From JAATFS01 sp037145635 (lineage in GTDB: Bacteria; Pseudomonadota; Gammaproteobacteria; Xanthomonadales; Xanthomonadaceae), in contig JBBCXB010000005.1 of the NCBI GenBank assembly GCA_037145635.1, forward strand, positions 62,001 to 126,000: a stretch of 64,000 nt of DNA, written 5' to 3'. Every line of letters starts with the position of its first letter. Position 1 is the stretch's first letter. Shown here piece by piece: positions 45,103-55,327 of the stretch. Below the pieces are notes generated by a model, which did not search any database, was not told where the DNA came from, and saw nothing but the letters and a program-made list of their open reading frames with translations. The position numbers were made by a program, and so were the translations under genes.

Positions 45103-45993
45103 ATGGCCACGTCGATCGCCGCCTTCCTGTCCCATCTCGAGGTGGAGCGGCGGGCCTCGGCGCATACGCTGGACGCCTACCGCCGCGATCTCGGCGCGCT
45201 CGCCGGCTGGGCCGAGGCGCAGGGCGGTGCCGACGTCGCGGAGCTCGACAGCGCCCAGCTGCGCCAGTTCGTCAGCGCCGAGCATCGCCGCGGGCTGGCG
45301 CCGAAGAGCCTGCAGCGGCGGCTGTCGGCCTGCCGCAGCTTCTATGCCTGGCTGCTGCGGCATGGCCGTATCGCCCACAGCCCGGCCGCCGCGCTGCGCG
45401 CACCCAAGGCCGCGCGCAAGCTGCCGCAGGTGCTCGACGCCGACGAGGCGGTGCGGCTGGTCGAAGTGCCCACCGACGTCCCGCTGGGACGGCGCGACCG
45501 TGCGCTGCTGGAGCTGTTCTATTCCTCCGGGCTGCGCCTGAGCGAGCTGTGCGCGCTGCGCTGGCGCGACCTGGACCCGGCCGCCGGCCTGGTCACGGTA
45601 CTGGGCAAGGGCGGCAAGCAGCGGCTGGTGCCGGTGGGTTCGCACGCGCTGCGCGCGCTGGCCGAGTGGCGCGCCGAGCACGGCGCCGGTGGCGACGCGC
45701 CGGTGTTCCCCGGCCGTGCCGGCGGGCCGATCTCGCAGCGCGCGGTGCAGATCCGCATCAAGCAGCTGGCGCTGCGCCAGGGCCTGTTCAAGCACGTGCA
45801 TCCGCACATGCTGCGGCACAGTTTCGCCAGCCACATCCTCGAGTCGTCGGGCGACCTGCGCGGCGTGCAGGAGCTGCTGGGCCACGCCGACATCGCCACC
45901 ACGCAGATCTACACCCACCTGGACTTCCAGCACCTGGCCAAGGTCTACGACGCCGCGCATCCGCGCGCGCGGCGCAAGAAGGACGCGCCCTAG
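45103..45993 (+). CDS. xerC: Tyrosine recombinase XerC
   Basis: A 296-residue site-specific recombinase that resolves chromosome dimers at dif together with XerD. The N-terminal SAM-like core-binding domain (FLSHLEVERRASAHTLDAYRRDL) is followed by the catalytic domain with Arg in GLRLSELCALR, Lys in GKGGKQR, HMLRHSFA for the His-Arg pair, His in LGHADIATTQIYTH and the nucleophilic Tyr in the same motif. Position after dapF-DUF484 favours XerC over XerD. It starts 25 bases after the DUF484 stop. Confidence 0.95.
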   Translation: MATSIAAFLSHLEVERRASAHTLDAYRRDLGALAGWAEAQGGADVAELDSAQLRQFVSAEHRRGLAPKSLQRRLSACRSFYAWLLRHGRIAHSPAAALRAPKAARKLPQVLDADEAVRLVEVPTDVPLGRRDRALLELFYSSGLRLSELCALRWRDLDPAAGLVTVLGKGGKQRLVPVGSHALRALAEWRAEHGAGGDAPVFPGRAGGPISQRAVQIRIKQLALRQGLFKHVHPHMLRHSFASHILESSGDLRGVQELLGHADIATTQIYTHLDFQHLAKVYDAAHPRARRKKDAP

Positions 45994-46014
45994 CGGGCAG
46001 GTACCCGGCGCCGG

Positions 46015-46488
46015 CTAAGGCACGCGGTCGGCGCGGCAGGAATAGCAGCCCTGGCGGGCATTGTGCAGGTGGACGTAGGCGACCGCGACGTCGTCCAGGC
46101 TGCGCTGCAGCCAGTCCGCCACGTCGGAGCCGTCGCGGACCTCGGCGGCGACCAGGCGGTGCGCGGCGTCGTAGGCGCGCAGCGAGATCAGGCGGGTGGC
46201 GACGTAGGGCGGCACGTGGTCCGGCGGCAGCCGGGCGCGCAGCGCGCCCTGGCGCACGTAGATCGGCCCGCTCGCGCGATACGGCGACGCCGCTGGCTGG
46301 TGGACGTAGGGCAGCAGGAGCAGCGCCTCGCCGGCGCGCGCGTCCTGCAGGCTGACGCGACAGGGATAGCCGGCGTCGGCGTCGGCCACGCAGCGCACCG
46401 CATGACGGGCCGCCAGCGCAGCGTCGTCCTGTCCGAACAGGTCGATGAACGGGGCCGGGTCCAAACCGGACAGGCAGAAACGGGTCAT
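46015..46488 (-). CDS. DUF1203 protein
   Basis: With the ATG at 46488 the product has 157 residues and no signal peptide. Key segments are CVADADAGYPCRVSLQDARAGE, LLLPYVHQPAASPYRASGPIYVR and VAYVHLHNARQGCYSCRAD near the C-terminus, matching DUF1203. The closing CYSC pair suggests a metal or redox role, which is inference. It converges on xerC with 21 bases between and is divergent from hslV. Confidence 0.85.
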   Translation of the reverse strand: MTRFCLSGLDPAPFIDLFGQDDAALAARHAVRCVADADAGYPCRVSLQDARAGEALLLLPYVHQPAASPYRASGPIYVRQGALRARLPPDHVPPYVATRLISLRAYDAAHRLVAAEVRDGSDVADWLQRSLDDVAVAYVHLHNARQGCYSCRADRVP

Positions 46489-46668
46489 GCGACGGCTCGC
46501 GACGGGAGGAACCTCAGCGTCGCCCGCGCCGCGGCGTCGTGCTCGCCGTTTTGCGACAGCGCTGCCGCCGCTGCGCAGCCGCCGCTGCGCAGGCCGGGCG
46601 GCGAGCCCTGCGGCGGCATCGCCTGCGCGGCCTGCGAGCGGCTGCGCTGAACCGTCGCGGGCCGTGCG

Positions 46669-46694
46669 CTTGAACGTCCCGGGGGCGTCCCCAC
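46669..46694 (+). promoter_or_regulatory. Sigma-32-like heat-shock promoter of hslVU
   Basis: CTTGAA (46669-46674) and CCCCAC (46689-46694) are separated by 14 bases, close to the E. coli sigma-32 consensus CTTGAAA-N12-14-CCCCAT. It lies 25 bases before the hslV start. The known heat-shock role of hslVU supports the reading; transcription is not shown. Confidence 0.6.
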
Positions 46695-46719
46695 CTCTCT
46701 GGAAACCCCCGGAGGACCC

Positions 46720-47271
46720 ATGGATCCCAGCCAGAACCCCAACGTATTCCACGCCACCACGATCATCTGCGTTCGCCGCGGCGAGCACGTGGCGATCGCC
46801 GGCGATGGTCAGGTCACGCTCGGCCACACGGTGATGAAGGGCAATGCCCGCAAGGTGCGCCGGCTCGGCCGCGACGGCCAGGTGCTCGCCGGGTTCGCGG
46901 GGGCGGCGGCCGATGCGTTCACCCTGTTCGAGCTGTTCGAGGCCAAGCTGGAAAAGCACGGCCAGCTGACGCGCGCGGCGGTGGAACTGGCCAAGGACTG
47001 GCGCACCGAGCGCCGCCTGGGCAAGCTCGAGGCGCTGCTGGCGGTGGCCGACCGCGAGACCTCGCTGGTCATCAGCGGCACCGGCGACGTGATCGAGCCG
47101 GAGGACGGCATCATCGCCATCGGCTCCGGCGGCTCCTACGCCCTGTCGGCAGCGCGCGCGCTGCTCGGCCACACCGAACTGGACGCCCGCACCATCGCCA
47201 CCGAGGCGATCAACATCGCCGGCGACATCTGCATCTACACCAATCGCAACGTGGTGGTCGAAGAGCTGTGA
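46720..47271 (+). CDS. hslV: ATP-dependent protease subunit HslV
   Basis: A 183-residue peptidase subunit of the HslUV (ClpYQ) protease. Compared with E. coli HslV, which starts at MTTIVSVRR, it has a 12-residue N-terminal extension before TTIICVRR, so the catalytic threonine should be T13 after processing. IAGDGQVTLG and GSGGSYALSAARAL are conserved. It assembles as two hexameric rings capped by HslU and degrades misfolded proteins. GGAGG precedes the ATG, and a sigma-32-like promoter lies just upstream. Confidence 0.97.
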   Translation: MDPSQNPNVFHATTIICVRRGEHVAIAGDGQVTLGHTVMKGNARKVRRLGRDGQVLAGFAGAAADAFTLFELFEAKLEKHGQLTRAAVELAKDWRTERRLGKLEALLAVADRETSLVISGTGDVIEPEDGIIAIGSGGSYALSAARALLGHTELDARTIATEAINIAGDICIYTNRNVVVEEL

Positions 47272-47275
47272 GGCC

Positions 47276-47371
47276 GGGATTCGGGATTGGGGAGTTGCAA
47301 GAATTCCCCGCCCGCTTCCGAATATTCCCGGTGCTGCCTAACGATCTGCCCGCCAACGAATCCCGAATCCC
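47276..47371. repeat. Heptamer-armed inverted repeat between hslV and hslU
   Basis: GGGATTCGGGATT (47276-47288) is perfectly complementary to 47359-47371; both arms are built from GGGATTS heptamers. About 70 bases separate them. The same kind of element occurs at 59025-59111. Its right arm ends three bases before the candidate hslU start. Confidence 0.75.
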
Positions 47372-47373
47372 CA

Positions 47374-48738
<1,365 letters not shown>

Positions 48739-49182
48739 CGCGAACCGGCTGCTGCAGGGGTACGCAAGAGCCGGGCATTGCCCGGCTCTTCGCGTTGCGG
48801 GGACAGTGGCCCGCCCGTGCGCGCCGCGCGGGCGGCCTGCGCCGCCGCACTCGTCATACCCGTCACACCCGGCGAACGAGGGGGCCGAGTGCAGCGTGGC
48901 GCCGAGGACCGAGCTCGCCGCCACCGGGCCGGCGCGGCACGCACGCCCGGCCCGCGCCGCATGCGCTCGTGCACCCGATTGGCCAGCGGCTCGTTGTGCA
49001 GCTGGTTGCCCCGCTCGCCGCGGCGGCGGGCCGCCCGGCTCCTGCGCCGGCCGGCCGCGCCGGCGGCGGGAGTGTCGTAAGATCGCGGCCCATGGCACGC
49101 CCGACACGGATGCGGCGGCCATCGATCAGCCAGGGGCCGTGGCTCCCAGCCAGCCCATCGCCCTCCTGATCAGGATCCGACC
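48739..49182. other. Gene-free stretch between hslU and the TonB receptor, 444 bp
   Basis: It contains the hslU terminator (48766-48790). The rest holds overlapping Arg/Ala-rich frames with no signals. No Fur box or other operator is recognised before the receptor gene. Confidence 0.5.
48766..48790 (+). terminator. Intrinsic terminator after hslU
   Basis: AAGAGCCGGGC and its perfect complement surround an ATT loop; the stem's outer bases end in CTCTT. It starts 28 bases after the stop. Confidence 0.75.
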
Positions 49183-51381
49183 ATGCCTTCGTCGTTCGTT
49201 CGCCGCGCCCGCTCGCCGCGCGTCTCGCTGCTGTCCCTCGCCCTGGCCGCCGGCGTGGCGCCCGCCACCGCCGCGGCGCAGGCGCAGGCCGCGGCCGACC
49301 CGGCGACCACCCTGGAGACCGTGCGGGTCACCGCCGACGGCTCCCAGGTCGAGCTGCCGCCCGAGCGCGCCGGCGGCCAGGTCGCCACCGGCGGCCGCGT
49401 CGGGCTGTTCGGCAACCTCGACGTGATGGACACGCCATTCAACAGCCTCAACTTTACCGCCGAGCTGATGCGCAACCAGCAGGCGCGCAGCGTCGCCGAC
49501 GTGGTCCAGAACGATCCGGCGGTGCGGGTGGCACGCGGTTTCGGCAACTTCCAGGAGCTGTACGTGGTGCGCGGCTTCCCGGTGTACTCCGACGACATGA
49601 GCTACAACGGCCTGTACGGGTTGCTGCCGCGCCAGTACGTGGCCGCGGAGTTTCTGGAGCGGGTGGAGGTGTTCCGCGGGGCCAACAGCTTCATCAACGG
49701 CGCCGCGCCGGGCGGCAGCGGCGTCGGCGGGTCGTTCAACCTGGTGCCCAAGCGTGCCGGCGACGACGACCTGCCCCGCCTCACCGTGGGCTACGAGAGC
49801 GACGGGCAGGGCTACGCCGCCGCCGACGTGTCGCGCCGGTTCGGGGCCGACCGCGCCTGGGGCGTGCGCGCCAACGCGGTGCGCCGCGACGGCGACACCG
49901 CCATCGACGGCGAGCACCGCGAGCTGGGCGTGCTCGCGCTGGGCCTGGACTACCGCGGCGAGCGGGCGCGCATGGCGCTGGACCTCGGCTACCAGGACCA
50001 CCACATCGACGCGCCAAGGCCGAGCGTGACGCCGTCCGGCGCCCTCCCCGACGCACCGGATGCGCGGCGCAGCTTCGCCCAGCCGTGGACCTACACCGAC
50101 GAGCGCGACGTGTTCGGCGTGGCGCGCGCGGAGTACGACCTCAGCGACACGGTGATGGCCTGGGCCGCGGTGGGCGTGCGCGACGGCGAGGAGAGCAACG
50201 TGCTCGCCAACCCCACCGCCGACGGCGCCGGCCATCTCACCGTCTACCGCTTCGACAACCGCCGCGAGGACCGCGTGGTGACCGGCGAGGCGGGGCTGCG
50301 CGCGGCCTTCGCCACCGGCCGCGTCGGCCACCGCGTCAGCGTGTCGGCCTCGGCGTACCGGCTCGATTCGAAGAACGCCTACGCCATGGGCGGCTTCGGC
50401 ACCGCGGTGGGCACGCTGACGGCACCGCGCGCGGTCGCGCCGATCGCCACCACGCTGTTCGGCGGCGAGCTGTCCGATCCGCTGACCACGATCCGCACCC
50501 GCACTCGCAGCCTCGCGCTGGCCGACACCCTGGCGTTCGCCGACGAACGCGTGCTGCTGACGCTGGGCGCGCGGCAGCAGACGCTCGAGCAGTACAGCTA
50601 CGCCTACGCCACCGGCGCGCAGACCGACCGCTACGATGCCGATGCGCTGACGCCGGTGGGCGCGGTGGTGTTCAAGCTCGGCCGCCAGTGGTCGATCTAC
50701 GCCAACTACGCCGAGGCGCTGCAGCCGGGGCAGGTGGTGCCGGCCACCTCCGGAGGCGTGCCGCTGAGCAACGTCGGCGAGGTGCTGGATCCGTTCACCT
50801 CCAGACAGTACGAGCTCGGCGTCAAGTACGACAGCGGCCGCGTCGGCGCCACCGCCGCGCTGTTCCGCATCGCCCAGCCCAATACCGTGGTCGCCGACGG
50901 GCGCATGAGCACCGACGGCGAGCAGCGCAACCAGGGCCTGGAACTGAGCGGCTACGGCGAGGTCGCCGAGGGCCTGCGCGTGCTCGGCGGGTTCACGCTC
51001 ATGGAGGCGACGCTGCAGCGCACCCAGGGTGGGGTCAACGCCGGCAACGATGCGCTCGGCGTGCCGCGGCACCAGGCCAACCTCGGCCTGGAATGGGACT
51101 GGCACGCGGTCCCGGGGCTGACCACCGAGGCGCGCGCGGTGCATACCGCGCGCCAGTACGCCGATGCCGCCAACAGCCGCGAGCTGCCGCCCTGGACGCG
51201 CATGGACCTGGGGGTGCGCTACGGCTTCGCCGCGGGCGGCCGGCACTGGTCGCTGCGCGCGCGCGTGGACAACGTGTTCGACCTCGACTACTGGGCCTCG
51301 ACCGGCGGCGCGTCCGGCGCCAACTACCTGGTGCTCGGTGCGCCGCGGACCTACACGGTGTCGCTGTCGGTGGACCTGTAG
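49183..51381 (+). CDS. TonB-dependent siderophore receptor
   Basis: A 732-residue outer-membrane receptor with a signal peptide (about 1-32). The plug domain includes ETVRVTADG near the TonB-box region, SVADVVQNDPAVRV, ELYVVRGFPV and VEVFRGANSFINGAAPGGSGVGGSFNLVPKRA. The C-terminal 22-strand barrel ends TYTVSLSVDL with the membrane-insertion signature. FEVAR-like patterns and YANYAEALQPG are typical of FhuA/FpvA-like ferric-siderophore receptors. It imports iron chelates with TonB energy. The exact ligand is unknown. Confidence 0.9.
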   Translation: MPSSFVRRARSPRVSLLSLALAAGVAPATAAAQAQAAADPATTLETVRVTADGSQVELPPERAGGQVATGGRVGLFGNLDVMDTPFNSLNFTAELMRNQQARSVADVVQNDPAVRVARGFGNFQELYVVRGFPVYSDDMSYNGLYGLLPRQYVAAEFLERVEVFRGANSFINGAAPGGSGVGGSFNLVPKRAGDDDLPRLTVGYESDGQGYAAADVSRRFGADRAWGVRANAVRRDGDTAIDGEHRELGVLALGLDYRGERARMALDLGYQDHHIDAPRPSVTPSGALPDAPDARRSFAQPWTYTDERDVFGVARAEYDLSDTVMAWAAVGVRDGEESNVLANPTADGAGHLTVYRFDNRREDRVVTGEAGLRAAFATGRVGHRVSVSASAYRLDSKNAYAMGGFGTAVGTLTAPRAVAPIATTLFGGELSDPLTTIRTRTRSLALADTLAFADERVLLTLGARQQTLEQYSYAYATGAQTDRYDADALTPVGAVVFKLGRQWSIYANYAEALQPGQVVPATSGGVPLSNVGEVLDPFTSRQYELGVKYDSGRVGATAALFRIAQPNTVVADGRMSTDGEQRNQGLELSGYGEVAEGLRVLGGFTLMEATLQRTQGGVNAGNDALGVPRHQANLGLEWDWHAVPGLTTEARAVHTARQYADAANSRELPPWTRMDLGVRYGFAAGGRHWSLRARVDNVFDLDYWASTGGASGANYLVLGAPRTYTVSLSVDL

Positions 51382-51543
51382 ACGCTGTCCGCCGCACGTC
51401 CCGCGCCGACCGGGTTCGGTCTGCGCGGCGGGGGGCGGCGGCGGTGCGGGCCGTCCGGTGCCCGAGGCCCCGGGCCGGGGCGACGCGCAGGGCGTCGTCC
51501 TCCGGCCCAGTGACGGCGTGCCCGCTAGGAGCCGGGCGCGGGC

Positions 51544-52071
51544 TCAGGCCAGCGGGGTGTTGGCGATGATCTCCACCCAGTAGCCGTCCGGATCCTTGAT
51601 GAAGGCGATGTGCTTCATGCGGCCCTCTTCCAGGCGCTTCTGGAACGGCACGTCCAGTGCGTCGAAACGCGCGCAGGCGCTCTGCAGGTTGGGCACCGAC
51701 ACGCAGAGGTGGCCGAAGCCGCGCGGATCGCTGTTGCCGTCGTGGTAGACCGGGCCGGCCTGGCGCTCGCTGCCGTGGTTGTGGGTCAGTTCCAGCACGC
51801 CGGGGATGCCGGCCATCCACAGCCGGCGTTGCGCGTCGTCCTCGGGCACCTGCACCGCTTCCGGCAGCAGCGCCAGGAAGTACAGGCTGAACTCGGCCTC
51901 GGCGAAGTCGCGGCGGTCGATCAGGCGGAAGCCGAGCACGCGGGTGTAGAAGTCGAGCGAGCGGGCGATGTCCTTGACCCGCAGCATGGTGTGGTTGAAG
52001 ACGAAGCCGGCGGTTTCCGCCGGCGGCGGCGCGGACGCGCCGGATTGCTGTTGCAGGTCGATCAGACCCAT
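51544..52071 (-). CDS. gloA: Lactoylglutathione lyase (glyoxalase I)
   Basis: The ATG at 52071 has AGGAG upstream and gives 175 residues. The metal ligands are visible at H27 (FNHTMLRV), E94 (LELTHNHG), H121 (GFGHLCVSV) and E167 (YWVEII). This is the longer eukaryote-like GloA with insertions (RRLWMAGIPG), a type often zinc-dependent. The enzyme turns the methylglyoxal-glutathione adduct into lactoylglutathione. It is downstream of copB on the same strand, with a hairpin between. Confidence 0.94.
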   Translation of the reverse strand: MGLIDLQQQSGASAPPPAETAGFVFNHTMLRVKDIARSLDFYTRVLGFRLIDRRDFAEAEFSLYFLALLPEAVQVPEDDAQRRLWMAGIPGVLELTHNHGSERQAGPVYHDGNSDPRGFGHLCVSVPNLQSACARFDALDVPFQKRLEEGRMKHIAFIKDPDGYWVEIIANTPLA

Positions 52072-52170
52072 GGTGCGCTCTCCTGAAGGGATGGGAGAAA
52101 ACGCCCGCGGCGGCGGACGTGGACGGGAACGGATGCACAGTCTACGGGCCGCGGCGTTAGCGCCCATGCA

Positions 52171-52198
52171 AGGGCGGAGCCGTCCCGCGCTCCGCCCT
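52171..52198 (-). terminator. Terminator of the copper operon
   Basis: AGGGCGGAGC (52171-52180) and its perfect complement (52189-52198) with an eight-base loop lie ten bases beyond the copB stop. Confidence 0.6.
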
Positions 52199-52207
52199 CG
52201 CCGCTGG

Positions 52208-53413
52208 TCAGAACCAAAGGCGCACGCCGGCCACCCAGCGGCTGTCGCGCGGCGCGTCGTCCTGCGCGCGTGCGCGATCGGCCTGCGTACCGAAGCGGCG
52301 CTCGTGCACCCAGCCCACGTACGGCGCGAAGCGCCGGGTGATCTCGTAGCGCAGGCGCAGCCCGGCCTCCACGCTCTGCAGCCCGCTGGCCGGACCGCGC
52401 GCACGGTCACCGCCGAAGCCGACCTCGGCCTCGATGCGTGGCTGCAGGATCAGCCGGTTGGTCAGCAGCACGTCGTACTCGCTCTCCAGCCGCAGGGCGC
52501 CGTCGCCGTGGTCGCTCACGTACAGCGTGCCGGCCAGCTCGAACTTGTACGGCGCCAGGCCCTGCAGGCCCACGGCGGCCCAGGTGCGGCCCTCGGGACG
52601 GGTGTCGTGGCGCACGCCGACCAGCACGTCCCACCACGGCGAGATCGCGCGGCCGTACAGCGCCTCCAGCTGCGCCGACTCGGTGCGCCCGCCGCTGCGC
52701 TCGCCCTCGCTGCGCAGCCACAGCCGGTTCACGTCGCCGCCGTACCAGGCGGTCGCTTCCCAGGCCTGGCCGGTGCCGGGATCGGCGTCCCAGCCTTCCA
52801 GGCGGTCGAGCAGCACGTAGTGGTTGGCCTGCGTGCCGTGCATCGCGTGCGACTGCAGCGCCGGGAAGGCGGCGGCCCGCTCGGCGGCGGTCGGCGGCGG
52901 CAGCGGCGCGGCCACGGGCGGGGCGTCGCCGTGGTGCATGGTCGAGTGATCCGTCCCCGGCGCATGCGCCATGCCGGCGTGTGCGTCGCCGGGTTCCGTT
53001 GTGGCGGCGCCTGCGGCCGCGGGGCCGGTGCCGGACGAAGGGGTGTCGTGGTGCATGCTGCCGGCGTGCATGGTCGAGTGATCCATCCCCGGCGTGTGCA
53101 CCATGCCGGCGTGTGCATCGCCATGCTCCGCCGCGGTGGTGTCCGTAGTCTCGGGGGCGGCGCCGGGCGACGGCGCGTCATGGTTCATGCAAGCGTGGTC
53201 CATGCCGTCCATGCCGTCCATGCCGTCCATGCCGGCGCGCGCCGGAGCGGGGTTCTGCGCGGCCGTGTCCTGTACGGTCGGCTCGTCGGGCTGCCTTGCG
53301 GGGTGCTGCGCGGCAGCGGCCGCTGCGGCCGGGGCCTCGCAGCTGCGTGCCTGCGCCGCGGCCGGGCCCAGCAGGCCGGCCAGGGCCAGCGCCAGTGCGG
53401 TGGGCCGGTTCAT
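52208..53413 (-). CDS. copB: Copper resistance outer-membrane protein CopB
   Basis: The start at 53413 overlaps the copA stop by four bases and gives 401 residues with a signal peptide ending in AQA. Residues 60-165 are Met/His-rich, with MDG repeated four times and two copies of a 19-residue GDAHAGM-DHSTMH module (98-116 and 142-160). The C-terminal domain of about 220 residues is a beta-barrel (YVLLDRLEGWDAD to WVAGVRLWF), as in PcoB/CopB. It binds and helps remove copper at the outer membrane. The Met-rich region is likely a copper sponge. Confidence 0.93.
   Translation of the reverse strand: MNRPTALALALAGLLGPAAAQARSCEAPAAAAAAAQHPARQPDEPTVQDTAAQNPAPARAGMDGMDGMDGMDHACMNHDAPSPGAAPETTDTTAAEHGDAHAGMVHTPGMDHSTMHAGSMHHDTPSSGTGPAAAGAATTEPGDAHAGMAHAPGTDHSTMHHGDAPPVAAPLPPPTAAERAAAFPALQSHAMHGTQANHYVLLDRLEGWDADPGTGQAWEATAWYGGDVNRLWLRSEGERSGGRTESAQLEALYGRAISPWWDVLVGVRHDTRPEGRTWAAVGLQGLAPYKFELAGTLYVSDHGDGALRLESEYDVLLTNRLILQPRIEAEVGFGGDRARGPASGLQSVEAGLRLRYEITRRFAPYVGWVHERRFGTQADRARAQDDAPRDSRWVAGVRLWF
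52934..53122. repeat. Two 57-bp direct repeats inside copB
   Basis: 52934-52990 and 53066-53122 are near-identical direct copies, 132 bases apart, and encode the duplicated 19-residue Met/His module. They keep the reading frame. Confidence 0.7.
53198..53233. repeat. Four tandem 9-bp repeats in copB
   Basis: Four identical copies of GTCCATGCC (plus strand) encode the MDG run. Each copy adds one Met-Asp-Gly, so slippage would change the length of the copper-binding stretch without a frameshift. Confidence 0.75.
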
Positions 53414-55215
53414 GCGTCCACCCGCACTTCGCGCATCATGCCCGCTTCCATGTGGTACAGCAGGTGGCAGTGATAGGCCCAGCGGCCCAGCGCGTCGGCG
53501 CGCACGCGGTAGCTGCGGCGCGTGCCCGGTGGCATGTCGATGGTGTGCTTGCGCACCTGGAAGGCGCCGTCGGCATCCTCCAGGTCGCTCCACATCCCGT
53601 GCAGGTGGATCGGGTGCTGCATCATGGTGTCGTTGACCAACACGATGCGCAGGCGCTCGCCGTAGTTCAGGCGCAGCGGCTCGGCCGAGGCGAACGCCAC
53701 GCCGTCGAACGACCACGCGAACTTCTCCATGTGCCCGGTGAGGTGCAGCTCGATCTCGCGGCCTGGCGCACGCCCATCGGGGTCGTCGAACCGGCTGCGC
53801 AGGTCGGCGTAGGCCAGCACGCGGCGGCCGTTGTCGCGCAGGCCGATGCCGGGATCGTCCAGGCGCGGCGAGGTGGCGTCGCTGCGCATGTCCACCAGCG
53901 GATTGCCGCGCTCGCTGGCGGGGTGCCGCGGGGCGTGCGCCGTCGCGTCGCCGTGGCCGTCGTGGTGCATGCCGGCCATGTCCGGCATGGCTGCCATCGC
54001 GTCGGCGGTACCGGCGTGGTGGCCGGTGTGCGCGGCCGCAGGGCCGGCCTGGCTGCCGCCGTGGCCCATGTCGTGGCCCATGTCCTGCATCGTCAGCAGC
54101 GGGCGCGGGTCGAGCGCCGGTACCGGAGCCTCCAGCCCGTGGCGCACCGCCAGCGTGCCGCGGGCATGCCCGGTGCGGCCCATGTCCTGCGCGAACACGG
54201 TGAACGCATCCTGCCCGCTGGGCTCGACGATCACGTCGAAGGTCTCGGCCACGGCGATGCGGAACTCGTCGACCGTCACCGGGTGGACATACTGCCCGTC
54301 GGCCGCGACCACGGTCATCTTCAGCCCCGGGATGCGCACGTCGAAGTAGCTCATCGCCGAGCCGTTGATGAAGCGCAGCAGCACCTTCTCGCCGGGGCGG
54401 AACAGGCCGGTCCAGTTGCCGGCGGGCGCGGCTCCGTTCATCAGGTAGGTGTAGGTGTGCGCGTTGACGTCGGACAGGTCGGTCGGCGTCATCCGCATCC
54501 GGCCCCACAGGCCGCGGTCGGCCAGGGTCGCGCGCAGGCCGTCGTCGCCCGCGTCGCGCAGGAAGTCGCCGACGGTGCGCTGGTAGGTGTTGTCGTGGCT
54601 CGGCATCTGCTTCAGCCGCCGGTACAGCGCGGCCGGGTCGAGGTCGGTCCAGTCCGACAGCAGCACTACGTGCTCGCGGTCGTGGCGGTACGGCGGCGGT
54701 TCGAGCGGGTCGATGATCAGCGCGCCGTACAGGCCGGCCTGCTCCTGGAACATCGAGTGGCTGTGGTACCAGTAGGTCCCCGACTGGCGCAGCTGGAAGC
54801 GGTACTGGTAGGCCTCGCCCGGCGCGATGCCGTCGAAGCTCATGCCCGGCACGCCGTCCATGTTCGCCGGCAGCAGCAGGCCATGCCAGTGGATCGAGGT
54901 CGGCGCGTCGCGCAGCGCGTTGGCCACGCGGACGTTGACCGTGTCGCCCTCGCGCCAGCGCAGCGTGGGCGCCGGCAGGCTGTGGTTGACGGTGATCGCC
55001 GGGCGGGTGCGGCCGGTGAAGTTGACCGGGGACTGACCGATGCTCAGCGCCAGCGTGGTGTCGCGCAGCACCGGCACGGCGGCGGGCTGGCCGGCGGCGA
55101 GGGCAGGCAGCCGCCACAGCCCGGCGCCGGCGGCCACGCCGCCCAGGGCCAGGCCCTGGACGAAGCGGCGCCGGCCGGGCACGGCGGGACCGGAGGAAGA
55201 AGAATGGGAAGACAT
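53410..55215 (-). CDS. copA: Periplasmic multicopper oxidase CopA
   Basis: A 601-residue multicopper oxidase. The N-terminus carries a twin-arginine motif (GRRRFVQGLALGG), so it should be exported folded by Tat. Type-2/3 copper ligands appear as HWHG (109-112) and HSH (151-153). The C-terminal sites are HPIHLHG and HCHLLYHMEAGM (582-593) with the type-1 cysteine at about 583. Met/His-rich stretches (MQDMGHDMGHGG, MAAMPDMAGMHHDG) hold extra copper. It oxidises Cu(I) in the periplasm. It is coupled to copB and preceded by copL. Confidence 0.95.
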   Translation of the reverse strand: MSSHSSSSGPAVPGRRRFVQGLALGGVAAGAGLWRLPALAAGQPAAVPVLRDTTLALSIGQSPVNFTGRTRPAITVNHSLPAPTLRWREGDTVNVRVANALRDAPTSIHWHGLLLPANMDGVPGMSFDGIAPGEAYQYRFQLRQSGTYWYHSHSMFQEQAGLYGALIIDPLEPPPYRHDREHVVLLSDWTDLDPAALYRRLKQMPSHDNTYQRTVGDFLRDAGDDGLRATLADRGLWGRMRMTPTDLSDVNAHTYTYLMNGAAPAGNWTGLFRPGEKVLLRFINGSAMSYFDVRIPGLKMTVVAADGQYVHPVTVDEFRIAVAETFDVIVEPSGQDAFTVFAQDMGRTGHARGTLAVRHGLEAPVPALDPRPLLTMQDMGHDMGHGGSQAGPAAAHTGHHAGTADAMAAMPDMAGMHHDGHGDATAHAPRHPASERGNPLVDMRSDATSPRLDDPGIGLRDNGRRVLAYADLRSRFDDPDGRAPGREIELHLTGHMEKFAWSFDGVAFASAEPLRLNYGERLRIVLVNDTMMQHPIHLHGMWSDLEDADGAFQVRKHTIDMPPGTRRSYRVRADALGRWAYHCHLLYHMEAGMMREVRVDA

Positions 55216-55327
55216 GCAGGCTCCAGGACGCGCCCGCGGACACTCCTGGGTGCCGCGGCGCGGTCGAATCGGCGGGAACGCCCGCCGGACGGCGGGACGC
55301 GGGACGGGGCGGCAGGGCCGCCGGGCC

